Source: Alloalcanivorax profundimaris | GTDB taxonomy: Bacteria > Pseudomonadota > Gammaproteobacteria > Pseudomonadales > Alcanivoracaceae | NCBI RefSeq assembly: GCF_015265435.1 | Contig: NZ_JABJWH010000005.1 | Location: 248,001-312,000 of the forward strand | Reading direction: 5' to 3' | Length of the DNA stretch: 64,000 nt | Shown: one piece after another, positions 30,165 to 39,655 of the stretch | Layout: each line of letters starts with the position of its first letter | Numbering within the stretch: position 1 is the stretch's first letter | Notes under the pieces: model-generated | Told to the model about the DNA's origin: nothing | The model's input: the letters and a program-made list of their open reading frames with translations, nothing else | The model's database searches: none | Translations under genes and position numbers: made by a program

Positions 30165-31246
30165 CAGCGTGCCCTCCGCTCGAAATCAATGCGCGGGTCC
30201 ACCCACATGTAGGTCAGGTCCGACACCAGCTTCAGCAGCATGCCCAGCAGGGTGAAGATGAACAGGGTGCCGAACACCACCGGGTAGTCCCGGTTGATTA
30301 CCGACTCGAAGCCCAGCAGGCCCAGGCCGTCCAGGGAGAAGATGTACTCGATCAGCAGCACGCCGGTGAAGAACATGCCCACGAACGCCGCCGGGAAGCC
30401 GGCGATGATGATCAGCATGGCGTTGCGGAACACATGGCCGTAGAGCACGCCTTTTTCGCTGAGCCCCTTGGCCCGGGCGGTCTGCACGTACTGCTTGCCG
30501 ATCTCGTCCAGGAAGGAATTCTTGGTGAGCATGGTCAGGGTGGCGAAGTTGCCGATCACGATGGCCAGGGTGGGCAGGGTGATGTGATGGAAATAATCCA
30601 GGACCTTGCCGAAGGTGGAAAGCTGGTCGAAGTCGTCGGAGGTGAGCCCGCGCAACGGGAACCACTCCAGGTAGGAGCCGCCGGCGAACAGCACCACCAG
30701 CAGAATGGCGATCAGGAAGCTGGGGATGGCGTAGCCCACCACGATGGCGGTGCTGGTCCAGACGTCGAAGCGGCTGCCGTCGCGGACCGCCTTGCGAATG
30801 CCCAGTGGAATCGCCACCAGATAGGTGATCAGGGTGCTCCACAGCCCCAGCGAGATCGACACCGGCAGCCGTTCCGCGATCAGTGTGCTCACCGGTTTGT
30901 CCCGGTAGTAGGATTCGCCGAAATCAAACGTCAGATAGCGTTTGACCATCAGCCAGAAACGTTCCGGCGCCGGCTTGTCGAAGCCGTACAGCTTCTCGAT
31001 GCGCGACACCAGCTCCGGCGGCAGGCCCCGGGAGCCCCGGTAATCGCCGTCACCGCCGCCGGTGAAGTCCGCGGTGGTGCCGGCGAAGCCGCCGCCGGTG
31101 CCGCCGCCGCCCAGCCCTTGCAGTTGCGCCAGGGCCTTCTCCACCGGGCCGCCGGGGGCCGCCTGCACGATCACGAAGTTCAGCAGCAGGATGCCGAACA
31201 GGGTGGGCACGATCAGTGCCAGGCGTTTGAGGATATAGACCAGCAT
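30164..31246 (-). CDS. yejB: peptide ABC transporter permease YejB
   Basis: A 360-residue permease of the DppB/OppB type with six predicted helices. The start [36 protein letters not shown] is standard, and the EAA loop reads [18 protein letters not shown]. It contains a Gly-rich insertion (about residues 43-70) before the [17 protein letters not shown] segment; such an insertion is common in YejB. The start shares one base with the yejA stop. Confidence 0.93.
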   Translation of the reverse strand: MLVYILKRLALIVPTLFGILLLNFVIVQAAPGGPVEKALAQLQGLGGGGTGGGFAGTTADFTGGGDGDYRGSRGLPPELVSRIEKLYGFDKPAPERFWLMVKRYLTFDFGESYYRDKPVSTLIAERLPVSISLGLWSTLITYLVAIPLGIRKAVRDGSRFDVWTSTAIVVGYAIPSFLIAILLVVLFAGGSYLEWFPLRGLTSDDFDQLSTFGKVLDYFHHITLPTLAIVIGNFATLTMLTKNSFLDEIGKQYVQTARAKGLSEKGVLYGHVFRNAMLIIIAGFPAAFVGMFFTGVLLIEYIFSLDGLGLLGFESVINRDYPVVFGTLFIFTLLGMLLKLVSDLTYMWVDPRIDFERRAR

Positions 31247-33054
31247 CAGTCGGCGCTTTTATCCCACCAGAGATCCAGGGCGCCGAAGATCGGCACGTAG
31301 GGCGGCAAGGGCGGGTGCGCCAGGCCGGACCGGTAGGCGAAGCGGTGGTGGGGCGCGTACCAGTTGGGCACCACATAGAAGCCCCACTGCAGGGCCCGGT
31401 CCAGGGCCCGGGTGCGGATCACCAGTTCCTCGCGGGTCTTGGCGCGGATCACCTTGTCCACCAGGGCGTCCACCGCCGGGTTGCTGACGCCGGCGAAGTT
31501 GCGGCTGCTTTCCCGTTCGGCGGCCTCCGAGCTCCAGAAGCCGCGCTGCTCATTGCCCGGCGAGCTGGATTGCCCCCAGCCCTGGATCAGCATGTCGAAG
31601 TTGAACTGGCGCAGGCGCTGCACGTACTGGGACTGATCCACGCGCACCACGTTCGCGTCGATGCCCAGGGTCTTCAGATTGCGGGCGAACGGCAGCACCA
31701 CCCGCTCGAAGGCCGGACGGAACAGCAGGAACTCGAACTTCACCGGCTTGCCGTCCGGGGTGTGCAGCTTGCCGTCGCGCACCTGGTAGCCGGCCTTCAT
31801 CAGCAATTGCTGGGCATGGCGCAGGTTCTCCCGGGGGCGGCCGGAACCGTCGGACACCGGCGGTTGGTAGGCCTCGGTGAACACCCGGGGAGGCAGGTCG
31901 TCGCGGAGCGGTTCCAGCAGCTTCAGTTCCTCTTCGCCGGGCAGCCCGGTGGCGGCCAGGTCGGAGTTCTGGAAGTAGCTGCGGGTGCGCTTGTACTGGC
32001 CGTAGAACAGGTTGCGGTTGGACCACTCGAAGTCGAAGGCGTAGCCGATCGCTTCGCGCAGCACCGGGTCCTGGAACAGCGGCCGCCGGGTGTTGAATAT
32101 GAAGCCCTGCATGCCCGCCGGATTGCTGTGGTTCACCTCCTCGGTGACCAGCCGGCCGCTGTCGAAGGCGTCGCCGGTGTAGGCGGTGGCCCACAGCTTG
32201 GAGTTGGTTTCCGTGCGCCAGCCGTAATCGCCGCGCTTGAAGGCCTCCAGGGCCACGGTTTCATCCAGGTAGTATTCGTAGATCACCCGGTCGAAGTTGT
32301 AGCGCCCGCGCATCACCGGCAGATCCTTGCCCCAGTAATCGTCGCGGCGCTGGTAGACCACCTGCTTGCCGGGCTTGAAGCTCTTGATCCGGTAGGGGCC
32401 GGAACCCATGGGCGGTTCCAGGGTGGCGTCGGCGAAGGTCTTGTCGTCCCAATAGTGCTTGGGCATCACCGGCAACTGGCCGACGATCATCACCAGCTCC
32501 CGGTTGTCGCCGGGTTTGAAGGTGAATTTCACTTTACGCTCGGACAGGGCCTCCACCTTTTCCACGTCGCCGTAGTAGTAGGCGTAGAAGGGCGCGCCTT
32601 CCTCGCGCAGCTGGCGGAAGGTCCAGGCCACGTCCTCGGCGCGCACCGGCTCGCCGTCGGCGAAGCGTGCTTCCGGGCGCAGGGTGAAGGTGACCCAGGA
32701 GCGGTCTTCCGGGTACTCCACCTTCTCCGCCAGCAGGCCGTACTCGGTGAACGGCTCGTCCAGGCTGCGGGTCAGCAGGCTCTCGAACAAGTGACCCTCC
32801 ACGCCGCTGGCGGCGGTACCCTTGGGCAGCCAGGGCATGAAATTGTCGAAACCGCCCAGTTCGTGCAGGCGCAGGCTGCCGCCCTTGGGGGCGTCCGGGT
32901 TGACGTAGTCGAAGTGTTCGAAGCCGGGGCCGTATTTCGGCTCGCCGTGCATGGCGATGGCATGGGCGGTGATCACGTCCGCCCGGGCCGGGCCGGCCAG
33001 CACGGCCGGCATCAGAAGGAGGAGGGTAGCAAGGGACCGCATAGCGCCTGTCAT
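31246..33054 (-). CDS. yejA: periplasmic peptide-binding protein YejA
   Basis: A 602-residue extracellular solute-binding protein family 5 with a signal peptide ending ARADVITA. Conserved parts are [49 protein letters not shown] and [10 protein letters not shown]. It captures peptides for the YejBEF importer. The ATG at 33054 has AGGAG 12 bases upstream; an internal ATG at 33042 (MRSLATLL) gives an equally good signal peptide, so the exact start is uncertain. First gene of the operon. Confidence 0.93.
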   Translation of the reverse strand: MTGAMRSLATLLLLMPAVLAGPARADVITAHAIAMHGEPKYGPGFEHFDYVNPDAPKGGSLRLHELGGFDNFMPWLPKGTAASGVEGHLFESLLTRSLDEPFTEYGLLAEKVEYPEDRSWVTFTLRPEARFADGEPVRAEDVAWTFRQLREEGAPFYAYYYGDVEKVEALSERKVKFTFKPGDNRELVMIVGQLPVMPKHYWDDKTFADATLEPPMGSGPYRIKSFKPGKQVVYQRRDDYWGKDLPVMRGRYNFDRVIYEYYLDETVALEAFKRGDYGWRTETNSKLWATAYTGDAFDSGRLVTEEVNHSNPAGMQGFIFNTRRPLFQDPVLREAIGYAFDFEWSNRNLFYGQYKRTRSYFQNSDLAATGLPGEEELKLLEPLRDDLPPRVFTEAYQPPVSDGSGRPRENLRHAQQLLMKAGYQVRDGKLHTPDGKPVKFEFLLFRPAFERVVLPFARNLKTLGIDANVVRVDQSQYVQRLRQFNFDMLIQGWGQSSSPGNEQRGFWSSEAAERESSRNFAGVSNPAVDALVDKVIRAKTREELVIRTRALDRALQWGFYVVPNWYAPHHRFAYRSGLAHPPLPPYVPIFGALDLWWDKSAD

Positions 33055-33147
33055 CGTTATTGTGGACTCCTGAAAAGGGCCGGTGGCGTCACCATAGCCC
33101 AGGCCGTGTTATTCACCAATACCCGGACTGCGCGCGCCGCCGGAAGT

Positions 33148-34773
33148 TCAGGGCGCGCTGCGTACGTCCACGTACAGGGTCAGGCGGTCGCCGGGTTGCA
33201 GGTAGCGGTTGCCCTGCACGCCGTTGTTCCAGTCGCGAATCTGGCTCACGGACACGTTGAAGCGGTCGGCGATGGCGTACAGGGAGTCACCGCGACGCAC
33301 GGAGTAGCGCACCTTGCGGATCATTTCCTGGCGGTCGGCGCCGGCCGGCGCGGCCGGGCCGTTCTCGGTCCACACCGCCAGGGTCTGGCCCACCCGCAGC
33401 GGATCGCCGGGGGCCATGTTGTTCCAGCGGGCCAGGGCTCGCACGCTGACGTCGTAGCTTCGCGCCAGCTCCCAGAGGGTGTCGCCGGCGGCTACCCGGT
33501 GGTCGACGCGCTGGCGGCCATCACGCTCGCGGCCCTGCTGCTTGGCCAGGCGGGCGTCGGCGCTGAGGGCGTACTGGTCCGCCGCCGGCTCCGGGATCAG
33601 CAAGGTGCGCCCGGCGATGATGGTGCTGCCGTGCAGATCGTTGATGTCGCGCAGCACCGCCGCCGTGGTGCGGTGACGCTTGGCGATCAGGCCCAGTGAA
33701 TCACCGCGCTGGATGGTGTAGCGCAGCCAGCGCATGCGCTGCTCGGCGGGCAGGGCGGCGAGGCGCTCGCGGAAGTCGTCGGCCTGATCCACCGGCACCA
33801 GCAGGTCGGTGGGACCGTCCGGGGCGGTGGCCCAGCGGTTGAAGGCCGGGTTGAGCAGGTAGAGCTCCTCGGTGGAAATGCCCGCCAGGCTGGCGGCCTG
33901 GGCCAGATCGATCTGGCCGCCCACGTCCACGGAGGCGAAGTAGGGCTCGTCGTCGATGGGGTGCAGGGTGACGCCGTAGCGTTCCGGCTCGCGCACGATC
34001 TGCGCCACCGCCAGCAGTTTGGGCACGTAGGCGGTGGTTTCCCGGGGCAGGTTCAGGTGCCAGAAGTCCAGCGGTTCGCCGGCTTCCTTGTTGTGGCGGC
34101 GGGCCCGGGACACGGTGCCGCCGCCGGCGTTGTAGGCGGCCAGGGCGAGCAGCCAGTCGCCGTCGAAGCGGGCCGACAGCTTCTGCAGATAATCCAGGGC
34201 GGCGCGGGTGGAGCGTTTGATGTCCCGACGGCCGTCGTACCACCAGGTCTGGTCCAGGCCGAAATACTTGCCGGTGGAGGGGATGAACTGCCAGGGGCCG
34301 GCGGCGCGGCCGTGGGAATAGGCGAACGGGTCGAAGGCGCTTTCCACCACCGGCAGCATCACCAGCTCCAGGGGCATGTCCCGCGCTTCCGCTTCTTCCA
34401 CGATGAAGTGCAGGTAGCGTTCCGAGCGGGTGGTGACGCGGGTGAAGTAGGACGGATGGCGGGCGTACCACTCGCGCTGGGCGCGTACCCGATCGTTGTC
34501 CACGTTCAGGTCCAGGCCATAGCCGGCGCGGATGCGCTGCCACAGATCCCGGTCCGGTTGGCCGGCGTGGTCCGGATTGCGCGGTTCCGGTTCGGCCATG
34601 CCGTTGGCCAGCTCGGGATCCTCCAGGGACGGTTCCGCCGCCGGCATGGGCGGCAGCTCGTCCACCTGGCGGGAGGATGATTGATCCGACGAAGCCGGCC
34701 CGGAAGGCGCCAGGGCACAGCCACTCCCCAAAAGCGTGAGCCCCAAGGCCACGCAACCCAGAAGTTTATTCAT
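33148..34773 (-). CDS. mltD: membrane-bound lytic murein transglycosylase D
   Basis: A 541-residue lipoprotein. The lipobox LGSGC places the modified cysteine at residue 19. The lytic transglycosylase domain has the catalytic E144 (PVVESAFDPFAYSHGRAAGPWQF) and the AAYNAGGG motif. Three LysM peptidoglycan-binding domains follow, each opening with a GDSL or GDTL motif. It cleaves glycan strands to 1,6-anhydromuramyl products at the outer membrane. The ATG at 34773 was chosen for the lipobox; no clear Shine-Dalgarno is seen, and an AT-rich TATATT lies just upstream at 34782-34787. Confidence 0.95.
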   Translation of the reverse strand: MNKLLGCVALGLTLLGSGCALAPSGPASSDQSSSRQVDELPPMPAAEPSLEDPELANGMAEPEPRNPDHAGQPDRDLWQRIRAGYGLDLNVDNDRVRAQREWYARHPSYFTRVTTRSERYLHFIVEEAEARDMPLELVMLPVVESAFDPFAYSHGRAAGPWQFIPSTGKYFGLDQTWWYDGRRDIKRSTRAALDYLQKLSARFDGDWLLALAAYNAGGGTVSRARRHNKEAGEPLDFWHLNLPRETTAYVPKLLAVAQIVREPERYGVTLHPIDDEPYFASVDVGGQIDLAQAASLAGISTEELYLLNPAFNRWATAPDGPTDLLVPVDQADDFRERLAALPAEQRMRWLRYTIQRGDSLGLIAKRHRTTAAVLRDINDLHGSTIIAGRTLLIPEPAADQYALSADARLAKQQGRERDGRQRVDHRVAAGDTLWELARSYDVSVRALARWNNMAPGDPLRVGQTLAVWTENGPAAPAGADRQEMIRKVRYSVRRGDSLYAIADRFNVSVSQIRDWNNGVQGNRYLQPGDRLTLYVDVRSAP

Positions 34774-34925
34774 AACAACAATATACGAGCGAAATTTTAC
34801 GTGGATTCTAGGCATCGCCCCCGCACGGGGCAAGAAAAAAGACCACCGTCGCGATGCGCTCCCCCGGAAATTCGATGGGCATCACAATGCCATATTCGTG
34901 CCGTTTTTTCCTGCCCGCCCGCCGT

Positions 34926-35699
34926 TCAGGCGGAATCCTTCCAGCGGCGCAGGGCGGCGAAACCGGCCACCGGGGTGTCCGGGCGCTCGCCAAAATGACG
35001 CTCGCAGGCCTGGCGCAGGGCCGGCTCGGCGGCGCGCAGGAAGGGGTTGGTGCGTTTCTCCTCGCCCACGGTGGAGGGCAGGGTGATGGTGTTCTGATCG
35101 CGCAATTCACGGACCCGGGCCAGGCGTTCGGCCACGGCGGCGTCCTCCGGGGACACGGCGGCGGCGAAGGACAGATTGGCCAGGGTGTACTCGTGGGCGC
35201 AGAACACCAGGGTCTGCTCGGGCAGGCCGGCCAGGCGGGTCAGTGAATGGTGCATCTGCTCCGGGGTGCCCTCGAACAGCCGGCCACAGCCGCCGGCGAA
35301 CAGGGTGTCGCCGCAGAACAGCCAGCCCTGTTCCGGGGCGTGGAAGGCGATGTGCCCCAGGGTGTGGCCGGGCACGTCGATCACCTCCAGTTCCAGGTCC
35401 GGCGTGGCCAGGCGCACCCGGTCGCCATCGCGCAGCGGGTGGTCCATTTCCGGGATGGTTTCCCGGGCCGGACCGTACACCGGAATGTCCCGGTCGCGGC
35501 ACAGGGCGCTCACGCCGCCCACGTGGTCCGGGTGGTGATGGGTGATCAGCAGGGCGCTGAGGGTCAGGCCCTCGCGGGCCAGCCAGGCTTCCACCGGGGC
35601 CGGGTCGCCGGGGTCCACCACCACGCAGTGGGCGCCGTCGTGAATCGCCCAGATGTAGTTGTCCGAGAAGGCGGGAATCGCCGTAGGGGCTTGCAGCAT
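34926..35699 (-). CDS. gloB: hydroxyacylglutathione hydrolase (glyoxalase II)
   Basis: A 257-residue metallo-beta-lactamase-fold enzyme that hydrolyses S-D-lactoylglutathione to D-lactate and glutathione. The zinc site motif THHHPDH is at residues 53-59; HTLGHIAFH, FCGDTLFAGGCGRLFEG and CAHEYTLANLSFA complete the site. It is divergent from the methyltransferase gene, as in related genomes. The gap to mltD holds no gene. Confidence 0.95.
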   Translation of the reverse strand: MLQAPTAIPAFSDNYIWAIHDGAHCVVVDPGDPAPVEAWLAREGLTLSALLITHHHPDHVGGVSALCRDRDIPVYGPARETIPEMDHPLRDGDRVRLATPDLELEVIDVPGHTLGHIAFHAPEQGWLFCGDTLFAGGCGRLFEGTPEQMHHSLTRLAGLPEQTLVFCAHEYTLANLSFAAAVSPEDAAVAERLARVRELRDQNTITLPSTVGEEKRTNPFLRAAEPALRQACERHFGERPDTPVAGFAALRRWKDSA

Positions 35700-35751
35700 G
35701 ACGTGTTACTCTGTGCTTGGGGTGCCCCGATGCTAACAGTCGGCAGGGAGA

Positions 35752-36585
35752 ATGTCAGAAATGCAACTGCCTCCGCTTTCCCGTTCCCCGTTCCGTCGCC
35801 AGCCCGACGACATGACGCGGCGCTTCGATGCCTGGCTGGAGAGTGAAGCCGGCCAGGCGGTGCTGGACGCGGAACGGACCATGCTGGCGGACTGGCTGCC
35901 CAAGCTGGTGGGCCAGCGCGCCATGGAAATCAGTGGCGGCCGCGGCCGCGACATGCTGGCCGGCATCCGGCTGCCCTGGCGCTGCGCCGTGAACCCGGTG
36001 CATCTGGGCGGCGGCCCGGAGCCGGCCCCCGATGATGACCACGGCACCCGGCCGGTGCGGCTGGAGGCCTGCCCCCTGGCCTTGCCGGTGGCCAAGAACA
36101 GCGTCGACGTGGTGCTGCTGCATCACGGCCTGGAATTCCAGGACAATCCCCATCAGGTGCTGCGCGAAGCGGCCCGCTGCGTCGCCCCGGGCGGGGTGAT
36201 CGCGGTGCTTGGCTTTCATCCGCTGAGTCCACTGGGGCTGGCGCGCTGGCTGCGTGGCGGTGACGGGCGGCCGGGCTGGAACGGACGCTACTTCCGACCC
36301 TACCGGGTCAGTGACTGGCTGCATGTGCTGGGCTTCGAGGTCGAAGGCCTGGCCGGCGGCTTCTATAATCTGCCGCTGGCCGACCGGGGCCGGGGGCGCC
36401 TGCGCTGGCTGGAATGGCTGGGGCGGCGTCTGTGGTGGCGTTTCGGCGGGGTCTATCTGCTGGTGGCGCGCAAGCGCGCGGCGATGATGCGACCGCTGGC
36501 CCCGCAGCGCGCCTTCAGCCGCCAGCGCCCCAAGGTGGTGTCGGTGCCGGTGGCCCGCTGGCGGCAGGAACGGAATACGGAGTAA
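35752..36585 (+). CDS. class I SAM-dependent methyltransferase, YafS-like
   Basis: A 277-residue protein with a weak SAM-binding motif I (AMEISGGRGRDML), an acidic motif before LPVAKNSVDVVLLHHGLEF, and the post-motif block LREAARCVAPGGVIAVLGFHPLS. It belongs to the Methyltransf_11-type proteins that sit between gloB and rnhA in many gammaproteobacteria; the substrate is unknown. Two in-frame ATGs are possible: 35752, and 35761, which has better spacing from GGGAG. rnhA starts 3 bases after its stop. Confidence 0.82.
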   Translation: MSEMQLPPLSRSPFRRQPDDMTRRFDAWLESEAGQAVLDAERTMLADWLPKLVGQRAMEISGGRGRDMLAGIRLPWRCAVNPVHLGGGPEPAPDDDHGTRPVRLEACPLALPVAKNSVDVVLLHHGLEFQDNPHQVLREAARCVAPGGVIAVLGFHPLSPLGLARWLRGGDGRPGWNGRYFRPYRVSDWLHVLGFEVEGLAGGFYNLPLADRGRGRLRWLEWLGRRLWWRFGGVYLLVARKRAAMMRPLAPQRAFSRQRPKVVSVPVARWRQERNTE

Positions 36586-36588
36586 TTC

Positions 36589-37032
36589 TTGAAGCAGGTA
36601 GAGATATTCACCGACGGCGCCTGCCGGGGCAACCCGGGGCCCGGTGGCTGGGGCGCCGTGCTGCGCCACGGCAAGAGCGAAAAGGAACTGCACGGTGGCG
36701 AGCCGCACACCACCAACAACCGCATGGAACTGATGGCCGCCATCCAGGCCCTGGAGGCCCTGCGCGAGGAATGCGAGGTGCGTCTGACCACGGACTCCCA
36801 GTACGTGCGCAAGGGCATCACCGAATGGATGGCCAACTGGAAAAAGCGGGGCTGGAAAACCGCCGCCAAGAAGCCGGTGGTCAACCAGGATTTGTGGATG
36901 CGCCTGGACGAGGCCGCCGCCCGCCACCGGGTGCGCTGGCACTGGGTGAAGGGCCACAGCGGCCACCCGGAGAACGAGCGGGCCGACCAGCTCGCCAATC
37001 GCGGCATCGATGAGATGAAGGCACGGGCATGA
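36589..37032 (+). CDS. rnhA: ribonuclease HI
   Basis: A 147-residue enzyme that cleaves RNA in RNA-DNA hybrids. The catalytic carboxylates are D9 ([11 protein letters not shown]), E47 (NNRMELMA), D69 (TTDSQYV) and D133 (NERADQLAN), with H123 in KGHSGHPEN. Translation starts at a TTG (36589-36591) with GGAG seven bases upstream, which suggests deliberately modest expression. The stop overlaps the dnaQ start. Confidence 0.96.
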   Translation: MKQVEIFTDGACRGNPGPGGWGAVLRHGKSEKELHGGEPHTTNNRMELMAAIQALEALREECEVRLTTDSQYVRKGITEWMANWKKRGWKTAAKKPVVNQDLWMRLDEAAARHRVRWHWVKGHSGHPENERADQLANRGIDEMKARA

Positions 37033-37745
37033 GACAGATCGTACTGGATACCGAAACCACCGGCCTGGACCCTCAATCCGGGCACCGGGTGATCGAGATC
37101 GGCTGCGTGGAGGTGGAAAACCGCCGCCTCACCGGCAACAACCTGCACCTGTACATCAATCCGCAGCGTGATATCGACGAAGGCGCCCTGGAGGTGCACG
37201 GCATCACCACGGAATTCCTGGCCGACAAGCCCACCTTCGATCAGATCGCCAAGGAATTCATGGACTTCGTGCGTGGCGCCGAGCTGGTGATCCACAACGC
37301 GCCCTTCGACGTGGGCTTTCTGGACCATGAACTGAAGCGGCTGGGGCGCCAGTGGGGCACGGTGGCGGACGCCTGTGGCGTGCTCGACACCCTCAAGCTG
37401 GCCCGCGACCTGCACCCGGGCCAGAAGAACAGCCTGGATGCCCTGTGCCGCCGCTATGACGTGGACAACGGCCACCGGGAACTGCACGGCGCGCTGCTGG
37501 ACGCGGAGATTCTGGCCGACGTCTACCTGGCCATGACCGGCGGCCAGACCCGGCTGTCCCTGGGCGCCGAGGGCGCCGACGACGGCGCCGGGGTGGCCGA
37601 GGCGATCCGCCGGCTGGCCGTGGACCGCCCCCGTCTGGCGGTGGTGCGGGCCGACCAGGGCGACGCCGAGCGGCACCGCGCCAAGCTGGCCGCCATCGCC
37701 GACAAGAACGGCCAGCGCACGCTGTGGGAAGAGTTGGAAGGCTGA
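37029..37745 (+). CDS. dnaQ: DNA polymerase III subunit epsilon (proofreading exonuclease)
   Basis: A 238-residue DEDDh 3'-5' exonuclease. Exo I is DTETTGLD with D7 and E9, Exo II is [15 protein letters not shown], and Exo III is [15 protein letters not shown]. The C-terminal tail (from about 185) would bind the alpha subunit. The ATG lies in an ATGA overlap with rnhA, the usual arrangement. The convergent nhaB stop is only 7 bases away, with no terminator between them. Confidence 0.96.
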   Translation: MRQIVLDTETTGLDPQSGHRVIEIGCVEVENRRLTGNNLHLYINPQRDIDEGALEVHGITTEFLADKPTFDQIAKEFMDFVRGAELVIHNAPFDVGFLDHELKRLGRQWGTVADACGVLDTLKLARDLHPGQKNSLDALCRRYDVDNGHRELHGALLDAEILADVYLAMTGGQTRLSLGAEGADDGAGVAEAIRRLAVDRPRLAVVRADQGDAERHRAKLAAIADKNGQRTLWEELEG

Positions 37746-37752
37746 TCGCCGT

Positions 37753-39348
37753 TCAATGGTGCGGCGTGGTGTCCGCGTCCATGTTCAGCTCGCTGGGCTG
37801 GTGGTGCTCGATCCAGCCGTTCTCGTACATGTACTCGGTGGCCGGCTCCAGGGCCACGGCGGTCATCAGCAGGCCGGTGAGGCTCATGACGATGGTGTAG
37901 GGCAGGGCCATCACCACCATGCGCCCGTAGGACAGCCGCACCAGCGGCGCCAGGGCGGAGGTGAGCAGGAACAGGAAGGCGGCCTGGCCGTTCGGGGTGG
38001 CCACCGACGGAATGTTGGTGCCGGTGTTGATGGCCACGGCCAGCAGGTCGAAGGTGTCGCGATTGATCTCGTTGTTGACCAGCGCCAGGGCCACCTCGTC
38101 GATGTACACCGAGGCCACGAAGACGTTGTCGGACACCGCCGAGAGCACGCCGTTGGCCAGGTAGAAGGCGGAGCCCTGGGCGTCACGCTCCAGGGACAGC
38201 ACGTATTCGATCACCGGCGCGAACAGCTGCTGGTCGGCGATCACCGCCACCACCGCGAAGAACACGGTGAGCAGGGCGGTGAACGGCAGCGCTTCCTCGA
38301 ACGCCGCGCCCAGGCGGTGCTCCTCGATGATGCCGCAGAAGGCGGTGGCCAGGATGATCACGCTCAGGCCCACCAGGCCCACCGGGGCGGCGTGGGTGGC
38401 CAGGCCCACCACCAGCCAGACGGCGATCAGGCCCTGTACCACCAGGTTCACCTTGTCCCGGGTGGTGCGACGGCTTTCCTGCTCCAGGGCGGACTGGCGC
38501 ATGATCGCCTGGACCTTTTCCGGGATCTCCTCGCCGTAGCCGAAGCTGCCGCTCCATTCCAGGAACAGACAGGTGAGCAGGCCGGACACCAGCACCGGCA
38601 GGCTGATCGGCGCCATACGCAGGAAGAACTCACCGAATTCCCATTGCGCCTTGGTGGCGATCAGCAGGTTCTGGGGTTCGCCCACCAGGGTGCAGACGCC
38701 GCCCAGGGCGGTGCCCACGGCGGCGTGCATCAGCAGGCTGCGCAGGAAGGCGCGGAAGCGCCGCAGATCCTCGCGGTGCAGCTCCTCCACGGCGGTGTCG
38801 TCGCCATGATCGTGTTTCTGTTGAAAATTCTTGCCCGATGCCACCTTGTGGTAGATGCCGTAGAAGCCGGTGCACACCGCGATCACCACCGCGGTGACGG
38901 TGAGCGCGTCCAGGAAGGCGGACAGCACCGCAGCGGCGATGGAGAACAGCAGGCTGAGCAGCATCTTGGAGCGCACCCCCAGCAACAGCCGGGTGAACAT
39001 GTACAGCAGCAGATCCTTGAGGAAGAAGATGCCGGCCACCATGAAGATCAACAGCAGCAGCACCTCCAGGTTGCCCTCCACCTTGTGCAACACCGTGGCC
39101 GGGGTGGTCAGGCCGATCAGCAGGGCCTCGATGGCCAGCAGGCCGCCGGGCTGCAGCGGGTAGCATTTGAGCGCCATGGCCAGGGTGAAAATGAACTCCG
39201 CCAGCAGCAACCAGCCGGCGGCGACTTCCCCCAGTGTCCAGACCACGATCGGGTTGGCGATCAGAAAGGCGACGATGGTGTACTTGTACCAGGCGGGGGC
39301 TTGCCCCAGGAAATTCTGACCGAAGGCACGGCCGAGTTGGGCGGACAT
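37753..39348 (-). CDS. nhaB: Na+/H+ antiporter NhaB
   Basis: A 531-residue integral membrane antiporter that exports Na+ in exchange for protons. It matches NhaB strongly: [11 protein letters not shown] at the N-terminus, [54 protein letters not shown] and [16 protein letters not shown]. The multi-helix hydrophobic pattern covers the whole length. The ATG has AGGAAGAG upstream. It suits a salt-exposed lifestyle. Confidence 0.96.
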   Translation of the reverse strand: MSAQLGRAFGQNFLGQAPAWYKYTIVAFLIANPIVVWTLGEVAAGWLLLAEFIFTLAMALKCYPLQPGGLLAIEALLIGLTTPATVLHKVEGNLEVLLLLIFMVAGIFFLKDLLLYMFTRLLLGVRSKMLLSLLFSIAAAVLSAFLDALTVTAVVIAVCTGFYGIYHKVASGKNFQQKHDHGDDTAVEELHREDLRRFRAFLRSLLMHAAVGTALGGVCTLVGEPQNLLIATKAQWEFGEFFLRMAPISLPVLVSGLLTCLFLEWSGSFGYGEEIPEKVQAIMRQSALEQESRRTTRDKVNLVVQGLIAVWLVVGLATHAAPVGLVGLSVIILATAFCGIIEEHRLGAAFEEALPFTALLTVFFAVVAVIADQQLFAPVIEYVLSLERDAQGSAFYLANGVLSAVSDNVFVASVYIDEVALALVNNEINRDTFDLLAVAINTGTNIPSVATPNGQAAFLFLLTSALAPLVRLSYGRMVVMALPYTIVMSLTGLLMTAVALEPATEYMYENGWIEHHQPSELNMDADTTPHH

Positions 39349-39655
39349 GGCTCTTCCTGCTTATTTATGAGTTGGCCTCGGATGGGCGGCGCAATAATAA
39401 GCACTTCCTTTGCCCGGGTACAGGGCGCGGTGCCCGTGCTTTGCTCCGGATCAAGGCGCGGGGCCGGTTTTCCGCTGTGCAGGGGTTAACAATATGCCGA
39501 GGAATCAGTTGCTTAGAGTTGAAAGTTGACGCATTGTTGAAGGCCGTGAGAAAGTGAAAACGCCGCTTGAACGGGGTTTTGCCGCGCCTTGCGCGCCCTT
39601 TTCGGGGCGTGTTCGGGCCGGCCGGGGATAATTTTCACCAGGGGTTTCGTAACGC
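39349..39655. other. nhaB-fimL intergenic region, no gene seen
   Basis: About 307 bases between divergent genes. No tRNA, long hairpin or credible small gene was found. It is AT-richer near 39490-39545, with several TTGA-type boxes, but no promoter pair stands out. It should contain the promoters for both nhaB and fimL. Confidence 0.5.

Noticed and set aside
31315-33699. Long plus-strand frame across yejA and the end of mltD
   Set aside because: Antisense composition, crosses two well-supported genes, no domain.
34782-34787. TATATT as a -10 that would make mltD leaderless
   Set aside because: No supporting -35, and start-site data are lacking; mentioned only as a possibility.
39520-39545. 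TTGACG as the fimL -35
   Set aside because: No acceptable -10 at the right distance.
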